A stretch of 64,000 nt of DNA from Annona cherimola (GCA_030490835.1 CM059973.1:61384008-61448007), one strand, 5' to 3'. Shown: positions 36,045 through 49,721, counted from the first letter of the stretch. A program made the numbers and translations. The notes: generated by a model from the letters alone, not told the origin.

Positions 36045-36507
36045 TATACCCTTCTTTTATATAACTTCTTTCATTTTTAATTTTATAATGTTTGATAGAA
36101 AATCTACTTCATTTATTATATTTAATATCATTGAAAAATTTTCACTTGTTTAATATCATTGTGAATGGGCCCCTAAAAAATGTATAAAATCAATGTACTA
36201 AAATGATTTAACGTTATACATCAGCTCTAAAATTGTATTTTCAACATCTAAACTATTTAAAATATTATTATCGTGTGTATAAATAATTCGAGGAAATATT
36301 ATTACATTCTACTATATATGTAAATGGATGAAAGTATTTTTCATTTAGACAAACGTAATCCACACATACTTGATCTTGATGAAATTTGACATTTTAGCTT
36401 AACAAATAATTTTAAATTCAATGAATAAATTAGATTTTTCATCGAGTATTAAAGTCTTAAAATGGAAAGGACTACATGGAATCGCTTATGTATAACCTGA
36501 TTATATA
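36045..36507. mobile_element. MITE family B copy 4, inverted
   Basis: It matches family B in the opposite orientation and ends GTATAACCTGATTATATAGAAG. The inverted core AACATCTAAACTATTTAAAA is clear. Confidence 0.65.
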
Positions 36508-37034
36508 GAAGTTGAGCCCTATGTATATTATTCATTATATTACTTTATAGTTATTTCTTTTTTTTATCATTTTCCTGAAGCGTCTGTGACAGCGTCCTTA
36601 AGTTGACCATTAGGATACGACATATGTTAAAAGAACCCGACACTACCAATTTGACATTGCATGCCTGCATGCATTTGTTCAAGCTTCCTTTTTGTGTGTT
36701 CTGTTGCATTTTCATCACTGGATGTGATCTTTCTTATCGTCCTTTCAAACGCTGTACTGCTGGCAATCGATCTTTCTTTTCTGCTTTCTCGTCTGATGTC
36801 TTAATCGCTCCTGCTGTAATGTTTGACAATGTATGAGCTTGTTCAGCACAAAAAAGCTTCTGTAATAATTCTAACGCCAAGGGTAGTGCTTCAATACACA
36901 ACATATACCAGTCTCAACACTCATAAGTGTTTGAAGGTTTTTAAAAAATTTTCTTTTTATTTTTGTATAATTCCACATGTATTAATTAGTTCTTGTACCG
37001 AAAATTTTCATTTTCAGTTTTTATATAATCTCAT
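36508..37034. other. no gene recognised
   Basis: It includes 77- and 108-codon ORFs without motifs. A patch at 36640-36800 is less AT-rich, but no domain is recognised. Confidence 0.35.
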
Positions 37035-38508
37035 ATGCAAGAGTTTCAAAAAAAAAATAATGAGGCGCCGGAACTGTTTCGCAAGCATTGGCTGGTTGAA
37101 ATATTTGAAGCAAAATATTTCAGAAAGACAAACAGGAATATGGAAATGAAGAGAAGGGCCGGGAGATCCATACACATGGAAGGGATTTCTGAGAGCAAGA
37201 TCAATCATAAAGGGGAGGAAGGTGGCGAATTGGAAATGGGAAATCAATAAATTTCCTCAAAGACAGGTGGAGAATGATAAAAATGAAGAAAGTTGGACCA
37301 CTGCTAGACAACATAATAAAAAATGAAAAGGTTGGAAGCTTTATGAATGAAGGAGTCAAATCACGAAATAGAGAAAAGATTCTAACAATAGTTGGTGAGG
37401 CTACATGGAGAGAGATTCAACTTATTTCAATCTCAGAAGTTGCTTGAGAAGACAAATGGTTCGAGGAAGACTATGAAATTAGCTTACAGGCTGATTTTGA
37501 CTAATAATCTTTGTTTTTTAGGCGACGAAGAGGGAAGACGTGATCAGAGGCCTGGAAGGGACAGGATAGTATATAAGAAGTTCCGGAATGCAAGCCAGCC
37601 CCAGTAAGATTAAAATATTTTCCTGGAAGCTATTCAAGAATGCATTATTAACAAAGTTGGACCTCAACCGTAGAGATATCCTTGTGAACCTTAACTATGA
37701 ATTTTGCAGGAAATCCCCTAAAGATGCACAACATCCTTTTGTCTATTGTGAAAAAAGTGCGGGAATTCAATGAGCTATTGGTAAAAGAAAGGAATGTATG
37801 GACCCCACAAGAAGCTGTAAAGTGCATCTTCAAATAGTTGGTAGTAGAAAACAAGAAGGAGATAATATGTCTATTTATGCTGATGTGTTGGAGGATTTGG
37901 TTCCTCAAGAATCAAGCCAGAGAATTGAGAACCTAGCCAAATTTTGAACAGATTATGGAATGGTGTAGAGTTTACATGGATGAAGTCAAATCAATAAATC
38001 TTTTGAGAGGGATTAATGTGAATTAGAGAGAGCTGAAACCAAGATGGGAAAGACCTATGAAGAACTTTATAAAAATAAATGTTGACCGACACAAACACAA
38101 CTGAAGTAATTTTATGGGTTTAGGTGCTATAATGAGGGACTCTTTTGGAAAATTTGTGGCAGCGAAATGCTAGAAGATCATGGAGATGACAAATACCCTT
38201 TTTATAGAGATAATGACAATATTGTTTGGGATTAGATGAGGGTAGAATAGGGACTTCAGAGAATAGAAATGGAGAGTGACTCTCTCATTCTAATCAACTT
38301 TTTAAATGAAGAATGCCTCATTTTATTACTTGTAGGTGTTTTTATACAAAAAGTCCAACAGTTAGTGGCTATGTTTCAATCCACTAAGTATATGCATGTC
38401 CTACGTTCAGAAAATAAAGTTGCTCACATATTGGCAGATGCAGTTGCTGAAATGGAAGTTGATGTTAAGGTTCAGGGGAGAAATCAACTTGCTAAAATTA
38501 GACACTAG
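37035..38508 (+). pseudogene. LINE ORF2 3' end: zinc-binding and RNase H remnant
   Basis: Read with frameshifts, it shows the order typical of plant L1-type LINEs. First is an ALKAKYF-like block (KHWLVEIFEAKYF, 37095) and a PGDPYTWKGFL block. Then comes a zf-RVT region (SKIKIFSWKLFKNALLTKL, 37600-37770, with C and H residues following). Last is an RNase H domain (PRWERPMKNFIKINVD at 38040, GLGAIMRDSFGKFVAAK, MESDSLILI, LRSENKVAHILADAVAEM). At least six stops and several frameshifts break it. The endonuclease and reverse transcriptase are missing, so it is a 5'-truncated dead copy. Confidence 0.8.
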
Positions 38509-38689
38509 TATATATGTGTTTTTCTGTTTCAATTAGTTACATTTAACTTGCTAAAAAATTTTCAAAAAAACAAATGTTGGTATATTTAAAGATTATACAT
38601 GGGCTCATACAAAATGAAAAGAAAAATAAAAAAATAGAAAAATGATAGCATGTTTGAGGACTATATATACAATATTAACTCATGAGATC

Positions 38690-38915
38690 TTACCTTGTAC
38701 ATTTACATAAACCATAACTTAAAATGCATTTAGCTCAAAATGGGCTTCACATACACTTGAATGTATTAATATTTTATACAATTATTTATCCATGTGTAAA
38801 TTATATTTAGACGTTGAAGGTTTAAATTTGTTATTTACATTAAATATTTTATTATGTTGATTTTGTATCATTTTTAGATGTAGCCTATAGACATATCTAA
38901 TTTGGATAAAAATTA
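38690..38915. mobile_element. partial MITE of the GCTTCACTGCAC family, inverted
   Basis: GCTCAAAATGGGCTTCACAT, then TTTATACAATTATTTATCC and AATTTGGATAAAAATTAGTA, match the inverted form of the cluster at 44.2-50.1 kb. Termini are lost. Confidence 0.5.
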
Positions 38916-39030
38916 GTATCCTAATAAAATAAATAAATCTAAATAAAAAAGAAAAAATATTTTAAATGAATTTTTTGAGGTGGATTAAGTGAATCATTTG
39001 TGTAGTCTAGACTAATAGGATCACTTCTTC
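38916..39030. mobile_element. MITE family C copy 6, 3' fragment
   Basis: ATTTTTTGAGGTGGATTAAG through TCTAGACTAATAGGATCACT is the right end of family C. The left part is absent. Confidence 0.55.
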
Positions 39031-40184
39031 ATAGTTAATTAAGCAAAAAATCACATTACTTATATCATTCTCAAAACTAATAATCATTTAAGAATGATTT
39101 AAGTTCATTAAAATTATGTATTTATTATAAGTACTTACAAGGTTCCAATTCAACAATCAAGTGATTCACCCTTCCAAAAATAATAATTTCGTGAGATTTC
39201 ATAACATTCTAATGCTTTAATGCATGAATACAAATGATTTTTTAGATTTATGTACATTTTTAGAAGATACAGTCCACGCACAACTTCGATTAATATGATT
39301 TGGTATTTTACTAAAACGAATAATGTAATGAAAAAATCGAATTTGGTATAAAACAACAGCATATGGTTCCGAAATTAGACCATCCTATGTCAATTCACTT
39401 TGTTAGAGTTTATGTATTGAAGATAACCTCTACATATGTATCTATTTGCATTTGGTTCCCTTAAAACGGGCTCCATTATTTCTATAAAAATGCTTATTTT
39501 TCAATGCTCCACACTTTGATTAGCAATGGTAAATTTATTTCTTATCGAATTATTAGATGTTCACTAGCATATATGACACATATAATTAGTTGATAAATTT
39601 TTTTTATTTCCTTGATAAGGGATTTTACATGTATTCTTGTTGGAAAGCTAGGGGTTTTACAATTTCTCTCATGAGGTGGGAATTTTTATAGATTTGCCCT
39701 TAGTATGGTGTTCTTTAGAGAAAAATTCCCTTCGAGTGTGAGGGTTGTGAATGTTCAAAATTGTAATATGAAAGTTGTCATGTTGTATAGCTACCAATTA
39801 GAAAAATTATAAAAGCAAAAGTTAGTTTCTAGGTAAAAAGATAAAACAAGAGAATTTAAGCTTCAAAACTTTAAAAACGGAGTTATCATGTGTTTGTGAC
39901 AGATGGCTTGAACTATATATATTACTCGATAATCCTGAAATGATATTTGCGCAATGAATTCAAACTAACCACAGTTCCAAGTGGTATTCAACTTGTATTT
40001 TTAACTTAGATGAGATAAACACGCCCAACCTGATTTTCTCAAGGTTTGAATATGAAAATTAAGGTTTGGGAATAAGCTTTAGATTGAAATTTTTGCAAAT
40101 ATGATTGTGGTTGATTTTAGCCTAAAAAGTCAAGCTAACTAATTTGCATGCCATATTGGATTGTCGAGCATCTATATTATCTCG
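39031..40184. other. no gene recognised
   Basis: AT-rich intergenic DNA with short ORFs only (for example 39150-39362, minus). No domain or terminal repeat was seen. Confidence 0.4.
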
Positions 40185-40578
40185 AGTGGTGATGCCGTTA
40201 GCTCGGAAAAGAAAATCACTTCTTAAACGAGGCAAAAAAAAAAAAAAAAAAGGAAAAAACTTATTTTTTATTCATTTGAGATTTTTATAAAACTAATAAT
40301 TTAGATATATTAATTTATAAATGAGCTCTTATCATCTTTGGTTTTAGATTTTTAAATATAAGAGTACTTTAGTCATTTTTACCATTGAAAATAACAAAAA
40401 TAAACATGTATTCAAATATCCAAATAATATATCACATTTTTAAAAATAGTAAAACTTAGTTTGTAAATTAAATATATATAGATTAACAATATTATAAAAA
40501 ATTTCAAAAAAATTAAAAACAGATTTTTTTCCCCGGCTAAGAAATGATTTTCTTATTCTGGCTAAGGGGAACTTGACT
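40185..40578. mobile_element. MITE family E (GTTAGCTCGG ends)
   Basis: The left block GTTAGCTCGGAAAAGAAAAT is mirrored on the right as TTAGCCAGAATAAGAAAATC (minus strand). The arms stay inverted through CACTTCTTAAACGAGG / CATTTCTTAGCCGGGG. The layout resembles family C, with different ends. Confidence 0.6.
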
Positions 40579-41125
40579 TTATTATCAATACACAAAAAGG
40601 AGATTTAAATCACAGTTTTATCCATCCGAATCTAATTAATTCCAACCACCCATTTTGTGGCAATGGCACAAACTAGGAAAAAATAGTCTAAAATTCATAC
40701 ACAATCACTTTTTTTTTTTTGGGATGAACAATTACTCTTGGTTTTGGACGACCCTTATTAGCAAACAAAGCGTATACCAAAGATAATGATGATGATGCTC
40801 TTTTTTTTTTTTTTTGACGAAGATGATGATACTCTTAGAAGCAAGCACAAAACTACCTAACGTAAGGTGAAGCTCTCATAGGCAAGGATATTTTTTAAGA
40901 ATAAAATTTGATTCCGTAAATAAAAAACTGTGATCTATTGGAAACTAAATTTCTTCTCATTGGTTTCCATACGACATATATACTGCCGACTATTGGCAAC
41001 CAAAATTAACCGTTTGTAAGAAAATTCTGCTTGCGAAAAACTAAAATTTTTGTAGTGAATGACTAAAAATGGTCTGCCACTTCCAATAGAATTACCCCAT
41101 TATGTCGGGGAACATGATTAAATAT
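40579..41125. other. no gene recognised
   Basis: It contains T runs at 40710-40720 and 40801-40815. GATGATGATGCTC before and GATGATGATACTC after the second run make a short imperfect repeat. No gene. Confidence 0.4.
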
Positions 41126-41511
41126 ATCATAATGTATTTTAAGCTAAATTCAACATTCATTTATTTTATTTTATTTTTATTTTTATTTAATTTTTCTTCA
41201 TAAGTATGTTTTCTCAATTGTATATAATTCATATATCAAAAATTTTCATTTTATAATACTTTTACATATTTATTTTTTTATTTTTAAAAATCATCAATGT
41301 TAGGGGCATTTAAGCCATTTTCACACCTTAAAAATTTGACTTTTAAAAAATCAAAAGTAAATATGTAAAAGAATTAGAAAATGGCAAAACTTTATATATA
41401 GATTAAATACACATAGGAAAATATGTTTATGAAGTAAAAATAAAAAAATTCAACTAATTATAAAAAATAAATGAATGCTGTATTGTAACCTAAAATACAT
41501 GATGATGTATA
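41126..41511. mobile_element. MITE family F (AATGTATTTTA ends)
   Basis: The left end is ATCATAATGTATTTTAAGC and the right end on the minus strand is ATCATCATGTATTTTAGG. Both are followed by CATTCATTTA. The internal inverted arms meet near 41330. Non-coding. Confidence 0.65.
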
Positions 41512-41884
41512 CATTCAGATTTCTTATGCTGAGATCTAAAATTGGTTAAAAGCCCATTTCGATGAAATGGCTCAATCACCTGCAGACATGCATGTTTATG
41601 CGAACAATTGAATTCAAAACTCTAATCATGAATAAGCAGTTATAATTGGAACATATATGCTCCAAAGTTGAATATCTATATATCGGTTTGTTCATTAGGG
41701 GCCTACTGTCACAATTTTCCTATGTAGTGCTCGGAAATTCCATAAATCTATAAAACCTCTTGTACTTGGATTTGGAGGACGGGTTCCTATGGCACAAACG
41801 TCAGCAGCTGGAGCCAAAATGCTTTTTCACTTCTACGCAACTGGATTGCATTGAAGTTTTTTCCATGTGACACCGATGTAAAAT
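41512..41884. other. no gene recognised
   Basis: Mixed-composition DNA with a GC-richer patch at 41770-41830. No ORF or repeat is recognised. Confidence 0.35.
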
Positions 41885-42200
41885 TCACTTTGCTTAATAA
41901 TTTCGAATCACTTGATCCAAATCATAATGTGTACAATTCTTTTGAAAATGTGTAAAACAAATATAATAAAATTATTTAATTTATATATCTATTTCAAAAC
42001 TGTATTTTCAATATTTAAACAGTTCAAGATATCGTTATTATTGGATAAATGATTTTATAAAGTATTGTCATATTATAATGTTTTTATAAATTAACATGTC
42101 TAAGCATTTTTCATAATTTATATGAGTATATCTTCTTTTAGCAAATGTGGTCCACCCACATGATTTTCCCATGATAAAACTGATAATATTATATAATGTG
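41885..42200. mobile_element. MITE family B copy 5, inverted and partial
   Basis: The inverted family B core (TTCAATATTTAAACAGTTCA, TAAGCATTTTTCATAATTTA) is recognisable. The terminal CTTCTATATAACC is missing on both sides. Confidence 0.5.
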
Positions 42201-44204
42201 AACCTTTGGCTTTTGATTTCATCATTAAAATGGTCCCCATCCATAAGACTACGTGAAGAACCTTAGGCTTTTGCAAATATGCTCACATATTTAGACCGAA
42301 ATTTGAGATTATGTCAATTAGTTTATGAAAATTGCAAATATATACTCCCAAAGCTGGTTTAGTGCATTTTCTAAAATTCGAGGGGACGTACTGGTCATCG
42401 TCTATGCACAGAGATAGGTTGCCAGGGCTGATTTGCTGTAACCACCAGATGTTAATGGGAATATACATGTGACGATGTGAGTATTGTTAAAAGCGTCCAA
42501 CTTACAAATTAATTTTTTTTGATAAGATGCAATGGAACATTAATCATGCGGGCATATTTGTAATTCACATTAATTCTGATGGTTGACAATCAAAATTTTG
42601 TTGCAAAAGGCTAAAGTTTGGTTTCTCATAGCTGAGAGTATGTGTCATGTATATATCAACCTTTAAAAAAAAAGTTTGCATATGTCATGTATATATCAAC
42701 CATTCAAAAATAGTTTTCTTTACGAATAGTTCATGATTAATTTTTTGCTTGGAAACTAGATTTTGATTTAATGGTAAAAAGCATTATCATAATCAAGATT
42801 TTTTTTAACCTAAGCAACAATAGTACAAGTAAGAACTTATTCCAAAGTATTCAAGATGCTTGAATGAAATGTAGATAGAATGATATTTTTCATTCTTAAG
42901 ACAAATTTTCATTTCTCAATATATTATTTTATAAATTTTCAGTTCGAATTTTCCCATCCTTAATAAACATCATTGTACTTTCATCTCCTTTCTTTGTTTT
43001 ATGGACTTCCAAGGGATTTTTTTGGTGCATAAGAAGGTATCATTATAAGGGAAGAAAAATTTTCTTGCTATAAAGGCTTTTTGGTTGCTAATAAGTGTCT
43101 GCACAAAACGAAAATTTTCTTGTAGTGTAACCATAATTTTCACAAATTGATGAAATTCAAATACTGAAATATTATTGATCCTTCTTTAAAGCCCCTTGGC
43201 AATATACTCATTACAGTGCATTTCCTGGCCGACATGTGGTGTATATTCGTTTGATGATGTTTTGGACAAACAAAGAGAGCATCACAAATTAAAATCATGC
43301 AAGATTCCACTGCCGGTCCAACTCATTTAATTTTCAGATGCTAATAATTAATTTCCTGGGTCTGATTGCCTCCTCCTTAATTATATATATATACCCTTTA
43401 GAAATCAAATCAATCAGTCCAACTAATTAATTAACAGAAGCATATATCTATATATATGCATCAGGTAATCAATAGATGCACGTATAGCTGTCTACCTAAT
43501 CTCCCAACACGTTAATTAGTGGTGGGTCCAAAGGCTTAAAAATCCAAATGGTCTAGCAGATGAATTTCATGACAGGCTAGCCAAAATTGAAACCTATGAG
43601 TAGGTTTGGCGGGCTCGTTTGGATATCGCATATGATTGTATATACGATATCTTGAGATGGGATGTAGTTAATGCATTGAACATTGTATGAAAGACATTGA
43701 TTTTATCAAGACATGGCAAGATTAATTTCATCTGGGCTCTATGGTTATCTTGAAGCTTAGCAGGAACCCATAATTATTATATGCGTCCTTGTCATGCATG
43801 CTTGATTTGAGGTGAATGATACTTTACACCCTTTAATTTGTACCATCTAATTAAGTGGGCCCGTGCAACATATTTGAACGATAGCAACATTTAATTATTT
43901 TGTTGCAATTGTACAGATTATTGGAACCCTTCTGTAGCTTGATAGTATTATAACTATATCTGCAACGAAAGGTATTATCGTCGCTGATTTTGTTGCAATT
44001 AAGATATTATTACAAATTTTGTTGCAATTATAACGACAACACTATTTTAATTAGTACAGTGGAATACCAATTTCAATGAATTTGTTGCCCCACGAGTATA
44101 TCCTCACCAAATTTTTGAAATTACCATATTGTCACTTGCTAGACCTCTAATTAATTTACATTATGCTATTTGGATACATAACTTTTTACATGATGATAGT
44201 CATG
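42201..44204. other. no gene recognised
   Basis: About 2 kb without a supported ORF. A 25-bp direct repeat TATGTCATGTATATATCAACC lies at 42645 and 42681. A TTGTTGCAATTA phrase recurs at 43900-44030. Confidence 0.45.
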
Positions 44205-44574
44205 TATATATATAAGAAATATTCAAGTGCAGCTTCACTGCACCACAATTATGGTGTAATTATCTCTAAATGGGCCCCATATAATCATAAAATTATAATC
44301 TACTCTACCAATTGTATTTAGAATTATGTATTCTATTACCATACCAATTTTCATCATAATTGGATGAAAATAGTACAAATTCAACGTAATAAAATAATTT
44401 TAATGTAAATAACAACATTAAAATTATTTTTTCAACATATAAACTATTTTCTATAAAATTTATATATAGATAAATGATGGTAAAATATCAATACATTTAG
44501 TACATTTGGGGCCCATTTTGGGCCAAATGCACTTTTAATTATGACAGCTTCACTGCTCGAGAAAGGTTCTATAT
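44205..44574. mobile_element. GCTTCACTGCAC MITE, cluster copy 1
   Basis: It runs from AGAAATATTCAAGTGCAGCT to GACAGCTTCACTGCTCGAG. Conserved blocks are ATGGTGTAATTATCTC, ATCATAAAATTATAATCTAC and GGGGCCCATTTTGGGCCAAA. TA runs border each copy. Non-coding. Confidence 0.7.
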
Positions 44575-47500
44575 ATACATAAGAAATATTCAGGTGCAGC
44601 TTCCCTGCATCATAATTACGATGCAGTTACCTCAAAATGGGCCCTATATGATCATAAAATTATAATCTACTCCCCCAATTGTATTTAAAATTATGTATTC
44701 TATTACCATTTCACTTTTCATCCCAATTAGATATGTGTATGGATCCCATCCGAAACTGGTATAAATTCAACGTAATAAAATAGTTTGATGTAAACAACAT
44801 CTTTAAAGTTATTTTTTCAACATATAAACCATTTCCTCTAAACTTTACACATGGATAAATAATTGTATAAAGTATCAATACATTTAAATTCATGTGAGGC
44901 CTATTTTGGGCCAAATGCACCGTTAATTATGATATAGCTTGTGGGGCCCAGCTCGAGCGTCACAATATTAGCCTTACTCTGGGACCGTTATTGATTGGTA
45001 AACGTGATCAGGATTGTTGCCCTGTCACACGGCGGGTTTTATTGGATATTTATCCACTTAATCCTGACTCCTTAGAAGTTTATATCATTTCGTACATTCG
45101 AATTTCCATCAAATGCCTTTTTAGGTCATTAAACTAATTGAGAAATACACCTGTAATATCATAAAATCCATACTTAATCATAATATGATAATTTATATCT
45201 TAGCATTCGACCAAAAATTTTTTTCGCCATCCATAGTCACAATTCATAACATAATTCTTATACAACATTAAAACAACTAATTAATGCCATCATACAACCA
45301 TTCAATCCATAAGTTCATACACAGGAAACTCATAGAAATTCATTTATCCTTGAATCTCCACCTGTGCTCCTTGCTTGGTACTTCCTTTCACCTGTCTTTA
45401 GGGTTTGAAAAATAAAATCGTGAGTCAAAACTCAATAAGCAAGCTATAAGGTTTTCAGACAATTCATTTTCATTTAAAACATCTTGGAAAGCAATATTAT
45501 ACCCACTCGATGGTATATCATGAAAACATGTTTCTTATACCCGTCTAGGGTATAACATAAACAATGCAATGCATTATTTTAAAACATGATATCATAGGAT
45601 AGTAGCTGGTTAGGCAACCATCCATCTTCATCGTCTCTCCCAATCCAAGGAGGTGTCGTTGGCCCAAGGCCTATCTTAGCGACTTGGTCGTCCCAAAGGG
45701 AGACAATTGGTCCGCTACACCTTTGAGGTGGACCTGATGCTTTGTGCACATGCATCTTTCATAAAAATTCCTTTTTACATGCTAGCATAATTTTGCATTC
45801 ATAAATCCATGATTCATCACTTGTCATAAATAATTGCGAAACAGTGAGCAATTCACTTATCATATTGAAAATATCACTTCAATACACATTGATATAAAGG
45901 AATGACTATCCTTAAACATCTTAGAAAGAATTTAGAACATTCATTTGCTAAATCATCCAAATAGTTAGAACATCATTGATAAACATTTGATCATATTTTG
46001 ATAAAACAAAAGCATTTAGAAAATTTGCTTGCTTACCTTGTTGCCTTAGCTTTCCGTGTCATTTTTCTCTTTGCCTTTGCCTATACATAAAAATGGCATT
46101 GCATTTATAATAAATTAATTTGCTTGTATTCATTTAGTTTTCCAATTCCATAATCCATTTCACACATAACCAACTTGAATTTCAAGTCGGCATACATACA
46201 TAACATTCACTTGTGCATCATACCATCCATTCCATATTTCATTTTAAATCCATATTTAGGGTAAACACATAATAATAATAATTCATTAATCAACATGTGG
46301 GGATTTATATCTTTCATTTATCATTTTTCATCTATTTTTCATTTTTCCTACGTCAATGCTCATTTTAAGCATATAATTGACGTCTTAAGCTTTATAAATT
46401 AATCTCAAATTTTGAGATAACAAAAAATCATCTATACAGCAATATAATCATGCATTTCATCATATATTCATGCATTTTTGCATTTTAGTAATTTCATATA
46501 AGTCATGTATTATCCATTCACACATATCCTTCTGCATACATTCAACTTACAATATGTATCTTATGTGTTTCTTAAAAATTTTCAACACAGAAACTTATAT
46601 CCAATTTCAACATGATTAAAACCCTTAATTAAGTATAATTTAGGGTCTAATTTCGGAAATTTAAACCATTTATCATTGGGTTCCAAAACAGCAACGTTAT
46701 GACCCGTTTTTCATCTTTCCAACGCCTCTTTCAACACTTAAATCTTAAAAAAATTTTAAATCATAATTTTCAGAAATTAATCATGTTTTTATTAACCCAA
46801 ATTTAGGGTATTATCACAGTTTTAAAATCCATAATTTAGTTTCTTCCAAAACAGCAACATCTTTAGCATGTAGGGTACCCCTTTTTCCCCGTTTTGACGT
46901 TTCCACGCATATGTCCTTAAAAATCAGATTTAGGGCAAATCTTTCTAAGCCCTTTTGGACATTCAAAGTACCCTAATCCTAGGGTATTTTACCCTCTAAA
47001 ACATTCATGAATTAATCATTTACAAACAGCAAAGTAATTTACATGTAAGGTACCCGTTTTGGCCCCCGTTTAGATGTTCCTATATATGTACCCTAAAAAA
47101 TCAGATTTAGGGCTATATCCTCTAACCCACATAGGACATCCAAAGGGTCCTTAATTTAGGGTAATTTACCCTACAATTTATCCATAAACCATTTAAGCTC
47201 CTCTTTGCATCATATTTAACATAAAAATGGAAAAATCAGGTAATACATGAAACCCTAAGTTTCATTTTTGCTAAAATCATTAACATATAACCAAATCAAC
47301 ATATGTAATCCATAAGAACATGAATCATGTCCTAATCATCATGCTTAAATTAAACAACAACTTGATTTAGGATTTTAAGAAATTTCAAGATAGGTTTCAT
47401 CTCAAAAATAACCCTAACATCCCATTTAACCCTCTTGAATGCTTGATTTCATTTATACCATTCAATTATCATTCAATACCCTCATCAAGGCATCACAACT

Positions 47501-48965
47501 CATTCTTTAAGAGTTCATTACGAATCATATTCATGACTTATAATTTGAGGGAAGAAAACTTAGTTTAAAGAATCCAAAACTTAAGATCTACTTACCTGAA
47601 TTGAATCAAACTTAAATTCAACCTCCTTAGCTTGGTTCATCTTCTCTTTTTTCCCTTTTTTCCTTCTCTTTTTCCCTTCTTTCTTGTTGGGTTTGGACTT
47701 CCAAAGCTGCTTCTTCACTTGGGATTTTTTTTGAGAATCTTTCTCTCCCTTTGCAAATGGATGTTCCCATGAGATATGTCCTTGCTTTTATATTTTTTTA
47801 CCCTCTTATGGGACCCACTTTGCCACATGTCTTGAGGGTAATTTATTGATAACTTATCCCTTGCTGACATGACAATTTTCTACCCAACTAAAATACACAT
47901 CTATCATATATCAAAAATCATCAAATCAAGCTCAATTCAATGCAACCTTGCTGTCCACTAGGTGACGCCCCATGTAGCAGCTCCCTTTTGACATTTTGTG
48001 CCCATTTTTTCACTTGTTTTAATGCCCCATTACTTACTCTAGGTGCTTAGATACTTAGATACATATTTTGGGATTTCTAAAAATCCAAAAACCATGCATT
48101 TATCTCCCTTGGGCGTCCCCTTGCATGACACCACATCTACACCTCATTTGGCAACAACTTAGGCATTTAAATCCATGCATTTAAGCCCTTGCTTTTCCAT
48201 GGATTTTAGCCTTAACAATTTCAAAAAATCTAGCTCAAATCACCTCCATTTGACACCCCTCATGGGCATTAAACCAAGTCATTAAATCAATTATTTTTTA
48301 ATAAATGCTATGGTACTTTTGAGTGCACAAAGTCAATGTTACTAACCTTTTTCCGATTAAGCATATTCCCATGATAATTATCTTAATCTAATCCTTCAAT
48401 AGCGTTGATTTTATAATTTTATTCAACCGTTTCAAGTTCCGTTTCAATACGACTTTTCTACGTTAAGTTATGATTATTTGAAATTAACCTTAGAGTGTGA
48501 GATTGAAAATAAATAATTATCATCTTAATCCCTTCACATTTGTCTTAATCCAATCCACATATAAGGTTGAGCCCATAGTCATGAGATTTTTTGTCAAATT
48601 TCATCTCAATTCGCCTTTTAGGCGTCAAGTTATGAATTTTCTACCTTTTCCAACATAATTTCATAATTTTCATTCTAATTTTCATTAATTAAATCATAAA
48701 AATTAAAATAAATATTCATGTCACATTAGCATTTTCTAATCCTCATTAAGCCCCTTTAGTCATCTTGACTCACATTAGGCTATGACGATTAATCTTAATT
48801 ACCATTCTTAATCACAACCCTAATTGCAAAAATTCATCAATTCATAAAAATCATCCATAAATCAATCAATTCATACATAAATCATAATTATAACTTAAAT
48901 GCACTTATATGAGTCCTATTTAGGTCTGAGTATTACATAGCTTCACTGCACAAGAAAGGTTATAT
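44575..48965. mobile_element. GCTTCACTGCAC MITE, cluster copy 2, split by an LTR
   Basis: The body is at 44579-44939. It resumes at 48943 with TCACTGCACAAGAAAGG after the 4-kb LTR. Joined across the gap it matches copies 1 and 3. Confidence 0.75.
44940..48937 (-). mobile_element. 4-kb solo LTR with TAGCT target duplication
   Basis: The element is 3998 bp, starting TGTGGGGCCC and ending GTATTACA on the + strand. Perfect 5-bp duplications TAGCT flank it (44935-44939, 48938-48942). On the minus strand it starts TGTAATACTCAGACC. About 1.1 kb in, it carries a TATA box (TATAAAAGCAAGG, near 47788). Downstream are a purine-rich leader and a donor-like CAGGTAAGTAG near 47590. No coding domain is found, and the single TG..CA unit means a solo LTR. 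The size and TGTAATAC start suggest a large Gypsy-type family, by inference. Confidence 0.8.
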
Positions 48966-49358
48966 ATATATATATATGAGAAATATTCAAGTGTAGCTTT
49001 ACTGCACCACAATTATGGTGCAGTTATCTCAAAATGGGCTCCATATGATCATAAAATTATAATCTACTCCACCAATTGTATTCAGAATTACGTATTTTAT
49101 TACTATACCAATTTTCATCCCAATCGGATATGTATATGAACTCCATTTGAAAATTATACAAATTCAACGTAATAAAATGTTTAATGTAAATAACAACTTT
49201 AAGGTTGTTTTTTCAACATGTAAACCATTTGCTATAAAATTTATATATAGATAAATAACTATATAAAATATCAATACATTTAAGTACATGTGGGGCCCAT
49301 TTTGGGCTAAATGCATCGTTAATTAATGGTATAGCTTCACTGCACAGGAAATGTTATA
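48966..49358. mobile_element. GCTTCACTGCAC MITE, cluster copy 3
   Basis: Direct orientation, from AGAAATATTCAAGTGTAGCT to GGTATAGCTTCACTGCACAG. TA microsatellites lie on both sides (48961-48976, 49353-49369). Confidence 0.7.
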
Positions 49359-49369
49359 TATATATATAT

Positions 49370-49721
49370 AACGGTGCATTTGGCCAAAAAGGGCCCCAAA
49401 TGTACTTGAATGTGTTGATACTTTATACAATCATTTCTCTGTATATAAATTTTATAGCGAATGGTTCACATGTTGAAAAAAATAACTTTAAAGCTGTTAT
49501 TTATATCAAATTATTTTATTACATTGAATTTATACTATTTTTAGATAGGGTCCATACACATATCTAATTGAGATGAAAATTGGTATAATAATAGAATATA
49601 TAATTCTAAATATAATGGGTGGAGTAGATTATAATTTTATGATCATGAAGTGCCCATTTTGAGGTAAATGCACCGTAATTGTGGCGGAGTGAAGCTGCAC
49701 TTGAATATTTTGTATATATAT
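49370..49721. mobile_element. GCTTCACTGCAC MITE, cluster copy 4, inverted
   Basis: Opposite orientation, from ACGGTGCATTTGGCC to GAAGCTGCACTTGAATATTT. With copy 3 it makes an inverted pair about 750 bp long that could fold as a hairpin. Confidence 0.7.
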
